NCBI GenBank assembly: GCA_016716405.1
Contig: JADJWK010000004.1
Span: 558,001 to 622,000 of the forward strand
Direction of reading: 5' to 3'
From: Candidatus Melainabacteria bacterium
GTDB lineage: Bacteria > Cyanobacteriota > Vampirovibrionia > Obscuribacterales > Obscuribacteraceae
Length of the DNA stretch: 64,000 nt
Part shown: in pieces, positions 43,668 through 51,850 of the stretch
How positions within the stretch are numbered: the stretch's first letter is position 1
Layout of the letters: each line of letters starts with the position of its first letter
Translations under genes and position numbers: made by a program
The notes under the pieces: generated by a model
What the model was told of the DNA's origin: nothing
Seen by the model: the letters and a program-made list of their open reading frames with translations, nothing else
Databases searched by the model: none

Positions 43668-46600
43668 CTAGTCTTCCTTATCCTCTTTCTGCAAGATCGA
43701 GAGAAAGATCTTGACAAGACGAGAATCCCATCGTTTGCCGGAATCTTCCCTGATGAGCCCGATGGCTTCTTCCTTTCCGAGACGCTCCCGCCACGGTCTA
43801 TCGGAAGTCATGGCTGTATACGTATCGACAAGCGAGACTATCTGGGCTTCCACCGGAATATCGTGACCCCTGAGACCGTTGGGATAGCCGGTGCCGTCCC
43901 AGTGCTCGTGATAAGCCTCGACGATTTGAGAGACCCGGTGCAGGAGCTTGGCCGGCTCCAGGATCTTGGCACCGACAGCCGGTGCCTGCCGGATCATCTC
44001 CATCTCATCGTCAGTCAGCGGTCCGGGCTTCTGGAGCACTTCTTCGGGTACGGCGATTTTGCCGAGATTGGAGAGCACCGCAGCCAGTGACACGATCTCG
44101 GCATGCTCTTTAGAAAGATGCAGAGACTGCGCCATGCGGCTGGCATAACCGTAGACCCGGGGCGAGCGCTCGCTGCCGTATGCGTCTTTCTCTTCCAGGC
44201 TCTTCACTATCTGAGCGAGAAGACCGAGGATGCCTTTTTCCGCGATCATCTCCAGGTCGAACGCCGGCAGACTGTCGTCGAGCCTGACCTTGACCTTCTC
44301 GCGACCGCGATTATCGATCTCGAGCTTGTCCTTGTCGGTGATCGCCAGGGCGCCGCCTGAGCGCATCAGGTCATCGGCGACGGTGCAGACCCTGTTTCTG
44401 CCGCGCTGCTTGGCCAGATAGAGTGCTTTGTCAGCCAGCTCGAAAAGCTTCTCTTTGTCGTCGGCGTCGTTGGGAAAAACAGCGACACCGAGAGAAGCGG
44501 TGATTGTTCCCACACCTTCCACCGGCTTCTCTCTGATCGAGCTGCAGATCCGCTCCGCCACCATCTTCGCCCACTTCAAATCGGTCTCGGGAAGAAGGAC
44601 CACGAATTCCTCACCCCCGAATCTGCCGACAGTATCGATCTCGCGAACGCTCTTCTTGAGCACTTTACCGATATGTTTGATGGCAGCGTCACCGAAGTGG
44701 TGACCGAGATTGTCGTTGATGCGCTTGAGGTAATCCAGGTCGATGATGATGAATGAGAAAACGTGACCGAAACGCTGATAACGATCGATTTCCTTGCTGA
44801 GCTGAGTCTCGAAGTGGCGGCGGTTGAACAATCCGGTCATGGCATCGGTGATCGATTCGTGCTTGACCTGAGTGAACAGCTCGGCGTGCGATATCACCAC
44901 GGCGACACGGTCTGCCAGGTCGAGGACGAAATGCTCGTCCTTGTCCGAGAGAGGTCGGACCATGTTGTCGCTCACCATGCAGAGCGCCGCCTTGAAGTTG
45001 CCGGCATAGAATAGAGGAACCAGCGTAGCCGACTTGCATTCTTCGGAGAGTTTGACATTGCGCCCGGAGAGCCTGTCTTCCAGCTCTTCTCGGGTGAGGA
45101 AAATAGTCTGCCCCTGCTTGAGCTCTTCTTTGACCACCTCGAAAAGATGCTCGCCGAGATTGGCTGGCTCATGCTCCTTGCCCTCCAGGGCTGGTATCTC
45201 GTTATCGTCACGATCCGGCTCCGGAGCGTCCCCGGCCACCTTCGACTTGGCGAAAGAGTCGGTCTTGGCGTCGAAGAGAGCGCCGACGCAGAGCGAGAGC
45301 TCGAAATACTCGATAAGGGCCTCGACCAGGGTCTCCATGATCTGGTCGGCTTGCATGAGCGCTTTTCTGATTCCGCTGGTGACCCTGTTGATGATCGCGG
45401 CCCTGGTCTGATCCGAGCGAATCTGCTGGATCGCCTGGTCGGCACGGATAACGTTCGACAGGTGGCCGGCGATGGTCAAACCAAGTTCTCTATCCTGGGG
45501 CCGGAAATCCGGACGGTTGGGAAGTCGCTGCCAGAGACCGATGACGCCCAGACGCGCGCCTTCGGAAGTGAGAGGCAGCACCAGAGCGATATCGTGCTTG
45601 AAAAAAGGATCGCCTTTGCGGCTGTATTCCATATTGATCATCTTGCCGCGTCCGGACTTGAAGACCTCCACGAAAGGATTCTCCTCGGAATCGCTGTCCA
45701 CGGGATGCACTTCGCTGTCGCTCGTCTGAGGGCGCAGAACATTCTCGCCCCGGTCGTGCAGATAGATCTCGGAATGGGCGAAGCCCATGTGCTCGGCCAC
45801 CAGCATGACCGACTTGACCAGGGAGTCTCTGGTGGACATCCCTCGCGACTCCCGGAAGAGACTCCCGATCTCGTTGATCAGTTTCATCTCCTGGGCGTCC
45901 ATCTCGATCTTGCCCTGGTCGGCAGATTGCTGAACAACGACCGAGAGGACCTCGGCGACCTTTTGCAGGACGACCGCATCGACAGTGCTCCAGTCCCGGG
46001 CACCGCTGCATTGCTGGAGCTCGAGGAAGCCGGAGAAGACGCCCCGGCTGCGAAGCTGAGCCATCAATCGCGCTTTCACCCCACCGAGCTCGATAAGGGA
46101 AGAGAGTGTCGGCGAGACTTTGTGGAAATTGGTATCGTTGGCGGTATTGGGGATCGAGATCACTCCAGCCCCGGTCTCGTCTGGGAAGCGGGACAGGAAC
46201 TCGAGAACGATGGCGGTGGATTCCTGGGGCGATAGCTGGTTGTTGACGAAAGCATTGTGTCCGCTGCCGGTATATTCGTTGGTGACCTGCAGATGATCGC
46301 CGTCGATCTGCCAGATCAGCCCGCGGTCGGCATTGGCTGCCTTGACCAGAGTCTCGATAGCATACTGGAGGATTGTGTTGAGATCCCTGGAGTGCCTGAG
46401 CCTGCCGATGATCTCGTTGATGATCGTCTGAGCCGCCGGGGGAAGGATCGAGACCTGATCGCCATCATCCCGGTTTTCCTGCCCTTTGCGAGTGTCATCG
46501 ACAACAGCGCTGCCGCCGTCAGTGGGGACGCCGACCGCATGATCGGCAGTGGCGATGGAGGCGACCGCCCCGCCCGGCGACAGGGTGGGAGACACGCCGA

Positions 46601-47306
46601 GAGCCGGCGGCGCACCCTTGGGATTGAGATCGATGGCTATGGGAGAGACTCGACCGGGCTCGGTCCCAGGTGGAAACGGCGGTGTCTCGGAAGGATGGAT
46701 GATCTCGGGAAAACTCAGACCCTGAAGAGGATCGAGGATCAGCCCCGTTTGAATCGGGACTTTTTTGATCGGCCAGGCGGAGCGGATCCTCTGCATATAA
46801 GGCAGGGCGCTACCGGAAGGACCGAGCTTGGCGCGGGCGTCCTCGAGACGGTTGGTCTCGGGTCTGTCGAGATTGCTCCACTTCGGCTGCAGTCTGTCGA
46901 AGGCTTGCTTGACTATGCCGGGATCCATGGAGCCTGTGCACTGATACTTCTCGCCGTCCGGGGACTCGTGAGCCTGCTGGCCATAAACGAAAAGACAGAG
47001 ACCGTGGCTCTCGAGAAGAAAGCCCCATTCATCAGGAGGATCGGTGTGGTCTTCCGAGAAGATCGACACACACTCGGCATCGCGCATCAGGTCGCGGAAA
47101 CGCGGTCCTTTCGGGAGCAGGCGAGCCGCTTTCTGCCTGGACCAGTAGACCAGGACCGGTTTCAGCCTGGCGTCTATAGCCAGCTCTTCCACCTGCCTGA
47201 GGAAGGGCAGGAACTCCTGGGGCGGCAGGATGCTGAGAGGCAACGCAGCAGGACCGGCCTGCTGGACCAGCATCATCTGCAACTGAATACGGCTTGGCTC
47301 CGCCAT
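43668..47306 (-). CDS. GAF/GGDEF protein with degenerate HD-GYP domain
   Basis: 1212 residues from ATG 47306. An N-terminal globular part (1-250) is of unknown type. A Pro-rich linker follows, then tandem GAF sensor domains (roughly 310-860), a GGDEF diguanylate cyclase domain with RFGGEEFVVLLPE (about residue 895), and a C-terminal HD-GYP-like domain (1030-1200). GGEEF is an active-type signature. In the HD-GYP part the metal-binding HD is replaced by SN (AAVLSNLGKIAVPE), the usual later His is RQAP, and HHE is YHE. DGTGYP remains. It thus should make but probably not degrade cyclic di-GMP. Confidence 0.88.
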   Translation of the reverse strand: MAEPSRIQLQMMLVQQAGPAALPLSILPPQEFLPFLRQVEELAIDARLKPVLVYWSRQKAARLLPKGPRFRDLMRDAECVSIFSEDHTDPPDEWGFLLESHGLCLFVYGQQAHESPDGEKYQCTGSMDPGIVKQAFDRLQPKWSNLDRPETNRLEDARAKLGPSGSALPYMQRIRSAWPIKKVPIQTGLILDPLQGLSFPEIIHPSETPPFPPGTEPGRVSPIAIDLNPKGAPPALGVSPTLSPGGAVASIATADHAVGVPTDGGSAVVDDTRKGQENRDDGDQVSILPPAAQTIINEIIGRLRHSRDLNTILQYAIETLVKAANADRGLIWQIDGDHLQVTNEYTGSGHNAFVNNQLSPQESTAIVLEFLSRFPDETGAGVISIPNTANDTNFHKVSPTLSSLIELGGVKARLMAQLRSRGVFSGFLELQQCSGARDWSTVDAVVLQKVAEVLSVVVQQSADQGKIEMDAQEMKLINEIGSLFRESRGMSTRDSLVKSVMLVAEHMGFAHSEIYLHDRGENVLRPQTSDSEVHPVDSDSEENPFVEVFKSGRGKMINMEYSRKGDPFFKHDIALVLPLTSEGARLGVIGLWQRLPNRPDFRPQDRELGLTIAGHLSNVIRADQAIQQIRSDQTRAAIINRVTSGIRKALMQADQIMETLVEALIEYFELSLCVGALFDAKTDSFAKSKVAGDAPEPDRDDNEIPALEGKEHEPANLGEHLFEVVKEELKQGQTIFLTREELEDRLSGRNVKLSEECKSATLVPLFYAGNFKAALCMVSDNMVRPLSDKDEHFVLDLADRVAVVISHAELFTQVKHESITDAMTGLFNRRHFETQLSKEIDRYQRFGHVFSFIIIDLDYLKRINDNLGHHFGDAAIKHIGKVLKKSVREIDTVGRFGGEEFVVLLPETDLKWAKMVAERICSSIREKPVEGVGTITASLGVAVFPNDADDKEKLFELADKALYLAKQRGRNRVCTVADDLMRSGGALAITDKDKLEIDNRGREKVKVRLDDSLPAFDLEMIAEKGILGLLAQIVKSLEEKDAYGSERSPRVYGYASRMAQSLHLSKEHAEIVSLAAVLSNLGKIAVPEEVLQKPGPLTDDEMEMIRQAPAVGAKILEPAKLLHRVSQIVEAYHEHWDGTGYPNGLRGHDIPVEAQIVSLVDTYTAMTSDRPWRERLGKEEAIGLIREDSGKRWDSRLVKIFLSILQKEDKED

Positions 47307-47534
47307 TCGCCTGACCCTGAAAAACCCTGGAAACCTCTCTGGATCCCCAAGCTGAGCGATTTCGATTCTCCCGCAAAGATTAAATACCACTGCCCTGATA
47401 TTACTAATCTGTTGATTACCTGAATGTAACCGAATCTCAATGCTGCCAAGCGCTTCGGGGACTAAGCATGGCCTGCGTTACAAGAAATCCCCTGGAAGAG
47501 GGATCTGATATATATACGTGCTACCATATTGGCG

Positions 47535-48215
47535 ATGGATATGGAAAAAAACCTCACCAAGACTGTCGATGACCTCCTCTCCTCGGACGTCTACCGCGAT
47601 AACCTGGACTTCTGGGAGCGTGCCTGGAGCGGGGTCAAAACCGCATACACGCAGCTTCCCCAGCTTTCGTATCTGGAGTCGATCCCGAGAATTCTCAAAG
47701 ACAACCAGGCCGAATCGGTCCTCGACCTGGGCTGCGGCAGCGGCTGGCTCTCCATCTATCTGGCCCGGGCCGGGTTCCAGGTGACCGGTCTGGATATCTC
47801 GCGCCATGCCATCCGCCTCAGCAAGGAATGGGCGGAAAAGGAAGACCTGGACATTCATTTCGAAGTAGGCGACATAGCCGACCTGCACTATCCCGAATCG
47901 GCTTTCGACGCCATAGTCGGCAATTCGATCTTCGAGCATTTCCCTTACGAGATGACCACTCTCACTCTCAAACGTCTGCGCAAAGTCCTTGTTCCGGGCG
48001 GCGTTTTCATCGGCTGCTTCGATGAGGTCGGCACCGGTCCGGGAGAGTATTTCATGCTACCGGACAATACCCATGTCTACACGGACAAACCCCGCAAAGG
48101 CATGCTCCTTCGCAATTATTCCGACGATGAGCTCAAAGATTTCTTCCGTGGCTGGAAACTCGACTCGATAACCAGACTGGAAAAAGGCAGCCGCCTGGTC
48201 GTCGCTACCACTTGA
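47535..48215 (+). CDS. Class I SAM-dependent methyltransferase
   Basis: 226 residues. SAM motif I is SVLDLGCGSGWLSIYLARAG, followed by VTGLDISRHAIRLSKEWAEK, then FDAIVGNSIFEHFPYE and LVPGGVFIGCFDE. A helical N-terminal cap precedes. The methyl acceptor cannot be told; the pattern is like small-molecule or lipid methylases. It converges with the PucR gene with one base between the stops. Confidence 0.85.
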   Translation: MDMEKNLTKTVDDLLSSDVYRDNLDFWERAWSGVKTAYTQLPQLSYLESIPRILKDNQAESVLDLGCGSGWLSIYLARAGFQVTGLDISRHAIRLSKEWAEKEDLDIHFEVGDIADLHYPESAFDAIVGNSIFEHFPYEMTTLTLKRLRKVLVPGGVFIGCFDEVGTGPGEYFMLPDNTHVYTDKPRKGMLLRNYSDDELKDFFRGWKLDSITRLEKGSRLVVATT

Positions 48216-48216
48216 A

Positions 48217-49815
48217 TCAAGGGTTTCCCTTGAGCTGGCGAATAAGAAATGCCACCTGGAAATTGAGAAGCACTTCCTGTGAGTCCACGTCCACTTCGAG
48301 GATCTCGGCAATCTGCTCGAGACGGTAGCGAAGGGTGTGCCGGTGCACATACAGAGCCCGAGCCGCCGAATTCAGGTTGGCTCCCTGCTCTACATAGACC
48401 CTCAGTGTATCGAGAAGCTCGGTCTCCCATTCCTCGTCATAATCGGCCAGGGGCTGGAGAGTCTCCTTAAAGAATCGATCGAGCTCAGGATGATCGATTA
48501 TCAGATACAGCAGTCGGGTGACGCCCAGAGCACCGTATTCGATAGCAAATTCTTTTTCGTGGTGGATCATCGAGCCGATGATCAGAGCCTGCCTGGCCTG
48601 CCTGTAGGACTCGGGCAGCTCCAGGATGGTGGCTACTTTTCGCCCGGCGCCGAGCTGCACCCGGGTGCCGATACTGTTCTTCTTGAGACGCTCTACCAGG
48701 ACCGCCGCCTCTTTCTGCCAGGTCTTGCCTTTGCCCGTCTCGAAGGGAACCACATAAATTCTGGTGCCTTCCACTTCCGTCGAGACATAAGGCTTCTCCG
48801 GCCAGTTGATGGCCGCCCCCACCGGCCCCTCGTCGGAATATACTTCTACGGCGAAAACAAAAAATCCGTCATAGAGATCGAAGCCGAAGTGACGCTCCAG
48901 GCGCTCTTGCTCAGAGGCCGAGACCGGCACTCCCGAGAGCAGGTCCCGCAGGGTAGCGCGGAATCCGGCGGAGACACCCAGATCGGACTTCTCGCGCTGG
49001 GCCAGATCAACCACCGCAGCCAGGGCCGCCGGCTGCATATAGCCCAGAATGGTCTCCATCTCGTCGGTGGGTCGCAAGGTGACCGATAGTAAACCGGCCA
49101 GATTTCCCTGGCTCGAAAGCAGCGGCAGGACAACACGCTTGCCAGCCCGAATCGGGCTCAGCACCGAATCGGGTGCGGAAGCCATCATCCGTCTCGACTC
49201 ATCGAGAATGCGCTTGCGAAAGCTTGTCGGGGTGGGACCCATATCCACCGAAGCGAGGGGCTTGAACTCGGCGGACTCGACAGCGGCAGGACAGCCGGTC
49301 CAGTCGCTGAGAAGGCTGAGAACGCCATCGAGACCATCTTCCAGCACGGCATTGATAAAAGCAGCCTGCACCCTTGCCGCAGAGCGTCTCGACTCGGAGA
49401 TGAAAGCCATCTCGATCTCATGGACAGTGTGCTCGCTATCTCTGTAACCGGGCACGAGCACGAAGGGTGTATCGGATTCCCGGGCACGGGATAGCAATCC
49501 ACCGTAGATGGAGCTCTCGCAATGGTCACCATTATCGATACCGCCCTCGGACTCCAGGGACGGTACTATGCAAACCATCCCTGCTACCTGCCCGAGGTCC
49601 GCAGGGAAGCCGGGGGAGGCTTCAGGCGTGTCCGCAGAGAGCCGCCAGATCACCAGAGCTTTGCTGCTCTCGCCCTCGGCAGGCTCGATGACCACTCGCG
49701 ACACCGGGCGGTCGAGGCGCTCCTGCCCGCAAAGCACCCTCGCCTCGGCAAAGGCATCGGTTGCCAGGAGCTGGCGCAGGGAAGGTTGGTAGAGGTGGGC
49801 AGTGGATTTACTCAT
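48217..49815 (-). CDS. PucR-family transcriptional regulator
   Basis: 532 residues with a GAGGAGA ribosome site. The C-terminal HTH_30 domain is conserved: TLRVYVEQGANLNSAARALY, then VHRHTLRYRLEQIAEIL. Before it is a CdaR-type GGDEF-like domain (about residues 300-430). The N-terminal half (1-280) would be the PucR ligand-sensing region, including a GAF-like part. Family members regulate catabolic operons in response to metabolites; target genes are not apparent here. Cytoplasmic. Confidence 0.88.
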   Translation of the reverse strand: MSKSTAHLYQPSLRQLLATDAFAEARVLCGQERLDRPVSRVVIEPAEGESSKALVIWRLSADTPEASPGFPADLGQVAGMVCIVPSLESEGGIDNGDHCESSIYGGLLSRARESDTPFVLVPGYRDSEHTVHEIEMAFISESRRSAARVQAAFINAVLEDGLDGVLSLLSDWTGCPAAVESAEFKPLASVDMGPTPTSFRKRILDESRRMMASAPDSVLSPIRAGKRVVLPLLSSQGNLAGLLSVTLRPTDEMETILGYMQPAALAAVVDLAQREKSDLGVSAGFRATLRDLLSGVPVSASEQERLERHFGFDLYDGFFVFAVEVYSDEGPVGAAINWPEKPYVSTEVEGTRIYVVPFETGKGKTWQKEAAVLVERLKKNSIGTRVQLGAGRKVATILELPESYRQARQALIIGSMIHHEKEFAIEYGALGVTRLLYLIIDHPELDRFFKETLQPLADYDEEWETELLDTLRVYVEQGANLNSAARALYVHRHTLRYRLEQIAEILEVDVDSQEVLLNFQVAFLIRQLKGNP

Positions 49816-50040
49816 TATCTCCTCAGTGTATCCCTATCATATCTCGCTATTTGACAACAATAGCGAGCCGCCTGACATCCAAAAGATCTTCAAAAGCCGC
49901 TCATTGCAGGGTTTTTGGAGCACTTTCTTCGAGCGATTTCCATGAAATCCGCACCCCCTCTCTTGTATAACGGTTGACCTGGTGCTAACATCCCGTCCTT
50001 GGAAGCCCAATTACTGTGGTTTTTCATAGGAGGAAACAGT

Positions 50041-50394
50041 ATGAACCGTGCCGAGTTGATCACGGAAATCGCAGACCTCACCGGTCAGCCCAAAACCCAA
50101 GTCAGTGCAACTCTCTCCGCCATGCTGCACAGCATCACCGGTGCTGTCGCCAAAGGCGAAAAGGTTACTCTGGTCGGATTCGGTACTTTCGAGCGCCGCA
50201 CCCGCCAGGCCCGCACCGGCCGTAATCCTCGCACTCTTGCTCCTCTTCGCATTCCTGCCAGCAAGGTTCCAGCCTTCCGCGCCGGACAAGAGCTCAAGAG
50301 CATCGTCAATGGCAAAGCTCGCCAGAAGAACTGGGCTACCCCCAGCACCACCAGCAAGCCCAAAGCCAAGAAAAAAGCCACCAAGCGTCGCTAA
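50041..50394 (+). CDS. HU-family DNA-binding protein
   Basis: 117 residues with an AGGAGG ribosome site. The HU/IHF fold spans residues 1-91: MNRAELITEIADLTGQPKTQ, VTLVGFGTFERRTRQARTGR, and NPRTLAPLRIPASKVPAFRAG. A basic C-terminal tail (PSTTSKPKAKKKATKRR), histone-like, adds about 20 residues to the usual HU length. It compacts and bends DNA. Confidence 0.95.
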   Translation: MNRAELITEIADLTGQPKTQVSATLSAMLHSITGAVAKGEKVTLVGFGTFERRTRQARTGRNPRTLAPLRIPASKVPAFRAGQELKSIVNGKARQKNWATPSTTSKPKAKKKATKRR

Positions 50395-50432
50395 TTGCAG
50401 GCCGCGAAAGTAGCTAGAGACAGATAAAGATA

Positions 50433-50460
50433 GGGCTCCTCGACGAGGAGTCCTTTTTTT
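50433..50460 (+). terminator. Intrinsic terminator of the HU gene
   Basis: GGGCTCCTC-gac-GAGGAGTCC hairpin followed by seven T. It lies 38 bases after the HU stop. Confidence 0.9.
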
Positions 50461-50508
50461 CCTGAAATATGCCTGAATTCGGGATTTTTTTCAGATTGCC
50501 TCTTGAGC

Positions 50509-50537
50509 TTGGCATCCTTTTGAGACAGAATTAATAC
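50509..50537 (+). promoter_or_regulatory. Promoter of the 53-residue gene
   Basis: TTGGCA at 50509-50514, 17-base spacer, TAATAC at 50532-50537. Predicted leader of about 55 bases. Confidence 0.5.
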
Positions 50538-50598
50538 TGCAGCAGCACTCAACCCTCGGCACCAGCAGCCAGCCATCCAACTAGAAAGATCGAATTCC

Positions 50599-50760
50599 AT
50601 GAACGACCATATCGAGAGCTTCCAGAGCCGCCTTCGCAAGATTTTCGAGAGCAAAGCGGAGGAATTCCACCGCTACTCCGAGGAGAACCCCAATACGGCG
50701 GTAGTTACCAGCCAGCTTGCCGGACTCTATAACGACCTGGCCAAGGTCATGACCGGCTAG
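50599..50760 (+). CDS. Small 53-residue protein
   Basis: Encodes a helical, charged product: MNDHIESFQSRLRKIFESKA at the start, a middle rich in Glu and Asn, and NDLAKVMTG at the end. It has its own promoter and terminator and no neighbour in the transcript, which is strong evidence of a real, separately expressed gene. The ribosome site (AGAAAGA) is weak. No known family. Confidence 0.7.
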   Translation: MNDHIESFQSRLRKIFESKAEEFHRYSEENPNTAVVTSQLAGLYNDLAKVMTG

Positions 50761-50785
50761 TACGAGATTTCTGCTTCCTCCTTTG

Positions 50786-50813
50786 AAAAGAAGCGCCCTG
50801 TGCGCTTCTTTTT
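50786..50813 (+). terminator. Intrinsic terminator of the 53-residue gene
   Basis: AAGAAGCGC-cctgt-GCGCTTCTT hairpin with a T-rich tail (TTTTTGC), about 26 bases after the stop. Confidence 0.88.
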
Positions 50814-50902
50814 GCTATTCGTGCTTTTCCCATGGACACGAGGGGCTCGCCGGTCTAAAGTGAGTAGGCTGGAGTGTACAGGACCGTATAGAGGATCTTC
50901 GA

Positions 50903-51166
50903 ATGGACGGAGCATTTCTGGTGGTGAGCGGACTGGTAGCGGCTTTTCTCGTAGTCGTCATCGCCTTTCCCGAAAAGATTTGCCCGGTGCATCCAGTGGT
51001 CAAGAAGAAGAAAGTCGGCTCCTCCTACTGGGGCGTCTATCCCGATGCCGATCCCGAGAAGTCGGTGGGCTCGGTGGAAGTGGAGCCCCTGGTAGGCAAG
51101 CACAAGAGCGTTTACGGAGCGGTTTCTTACGCTCAGGGCAAAGGCGTCTCCAGACGGGGCGCATGA
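50903..51166 (+). CDS. Small membrane-anchored protein
   Basis: 87 residues. N-terminal hydrophobic helix (FLVVSGLVAAFLVVVIAF), then a basic stretch (PVVKKKKVGSSYWGVYP) and an outside or cytoplasmic tail. No motif. Its stop overlaps the start of the HAD phosphatase gene (ATGA), so they are co-translated. Confidence 0.6.
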   Translation: MDGAFLVVSGLVAAFLVVVIAFPEKICPVHPVVKKKKVGSSYWGVYPDADPEKSVGSVEVEPLVGKHKSVYGAVSYAQGKGVSRRGA

Positions 51167-51831
51167 GGCTATCATTACTGTTTCTGTGCCTGGCACTATC
51201 CTCTGTGGAGGCGGTCACAGCGTGCCCCTGCTCGCAGTTCGATAAGGACGCCCCGGACCCGGGTCATCTCGACAGCGCCGGGGGGCTTAAATTCAGCCGC
51301 TCCAGCGAGTTTCGCCGGGAATTCAAAGCCCGGACGAAAGAAGCACGTGAATTCGTCCGGGACTATCTCAGGCAGCATCCCGAAAAAACGCGCCTGGCTG
51401 TCGTATCCGATATCGATGAGACCCTGATCGACAACCGGGGCTATTTCGTCAACAACAAAGAATTCGAATGGTCCGCCTTCTTCGCTTTTATAGACAGAGC
51501 CGACGCTCCCAGCTTGAAGGACACCGCCGATTTCCTGGCCTACGCCCGCAAGCGCGGTCTGGCGATTTTTCTGATCACCGGCAGGCCGGAGAAATGCCGG
51601 GCATCGACCATCAAGAATCTGGTCCATAACGACATTGCTTATGACGGGCTCTATATGCGCCCGGACAAGAACCGGGAGCCGGCGGCCGAAGTCAAAAGCA
51701 GAATCAGAAAGGAGATCGAGGACATGGGCTTCACCATAGTGGTCAATATAGGCGACCAGGTCTCCGATCTCAAAGGCGGTCACGCCGAGGACTGCCAGAA
51801 GCTGCCCAACCGTCTCTATCACGTCAAATAG
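51163..51831 (+). CDS. Exported HAD-superfamily acid phosphatase (class B-like)
   Basis: 222 residues. Signal peptide LSLLFLCLALSSVEAVTACP, possibly a lipoprotein-like end. The HAD motif I is VVSDIDETLIDNRGYF (nucleophile Asp), motif II is IFLITGRPEKC, and motif III/IV is VVNIGDQVSDLKGG. Acid phosphatases of this class hydrolyse phosphomonoesters in the periplasm. Length fits the family. Confidence 0.88.
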   Translation: MRLSLLFLCLALSSVEAVTACPCSQFDKDAPDPGHLDSAGGLKFSRSSEFRREFKARTKEAREFVRDYLRQHPEKTRLAVVSDIDETLIDNRGYFVNNKEFEWSAFFAFIDRADAPSLKDTADFLAYARKRGLAIFLITGRPEKCRASTIKNLVHNDIAYDGLYMRPDKNREPAAEVKSRIRKEIEDMGFTIVVNIGDQVSDLKGGHAEDCQKLPNRLYHVK

Positions 51832-51850
51832 AGACAAAAGCAACTGGCGA

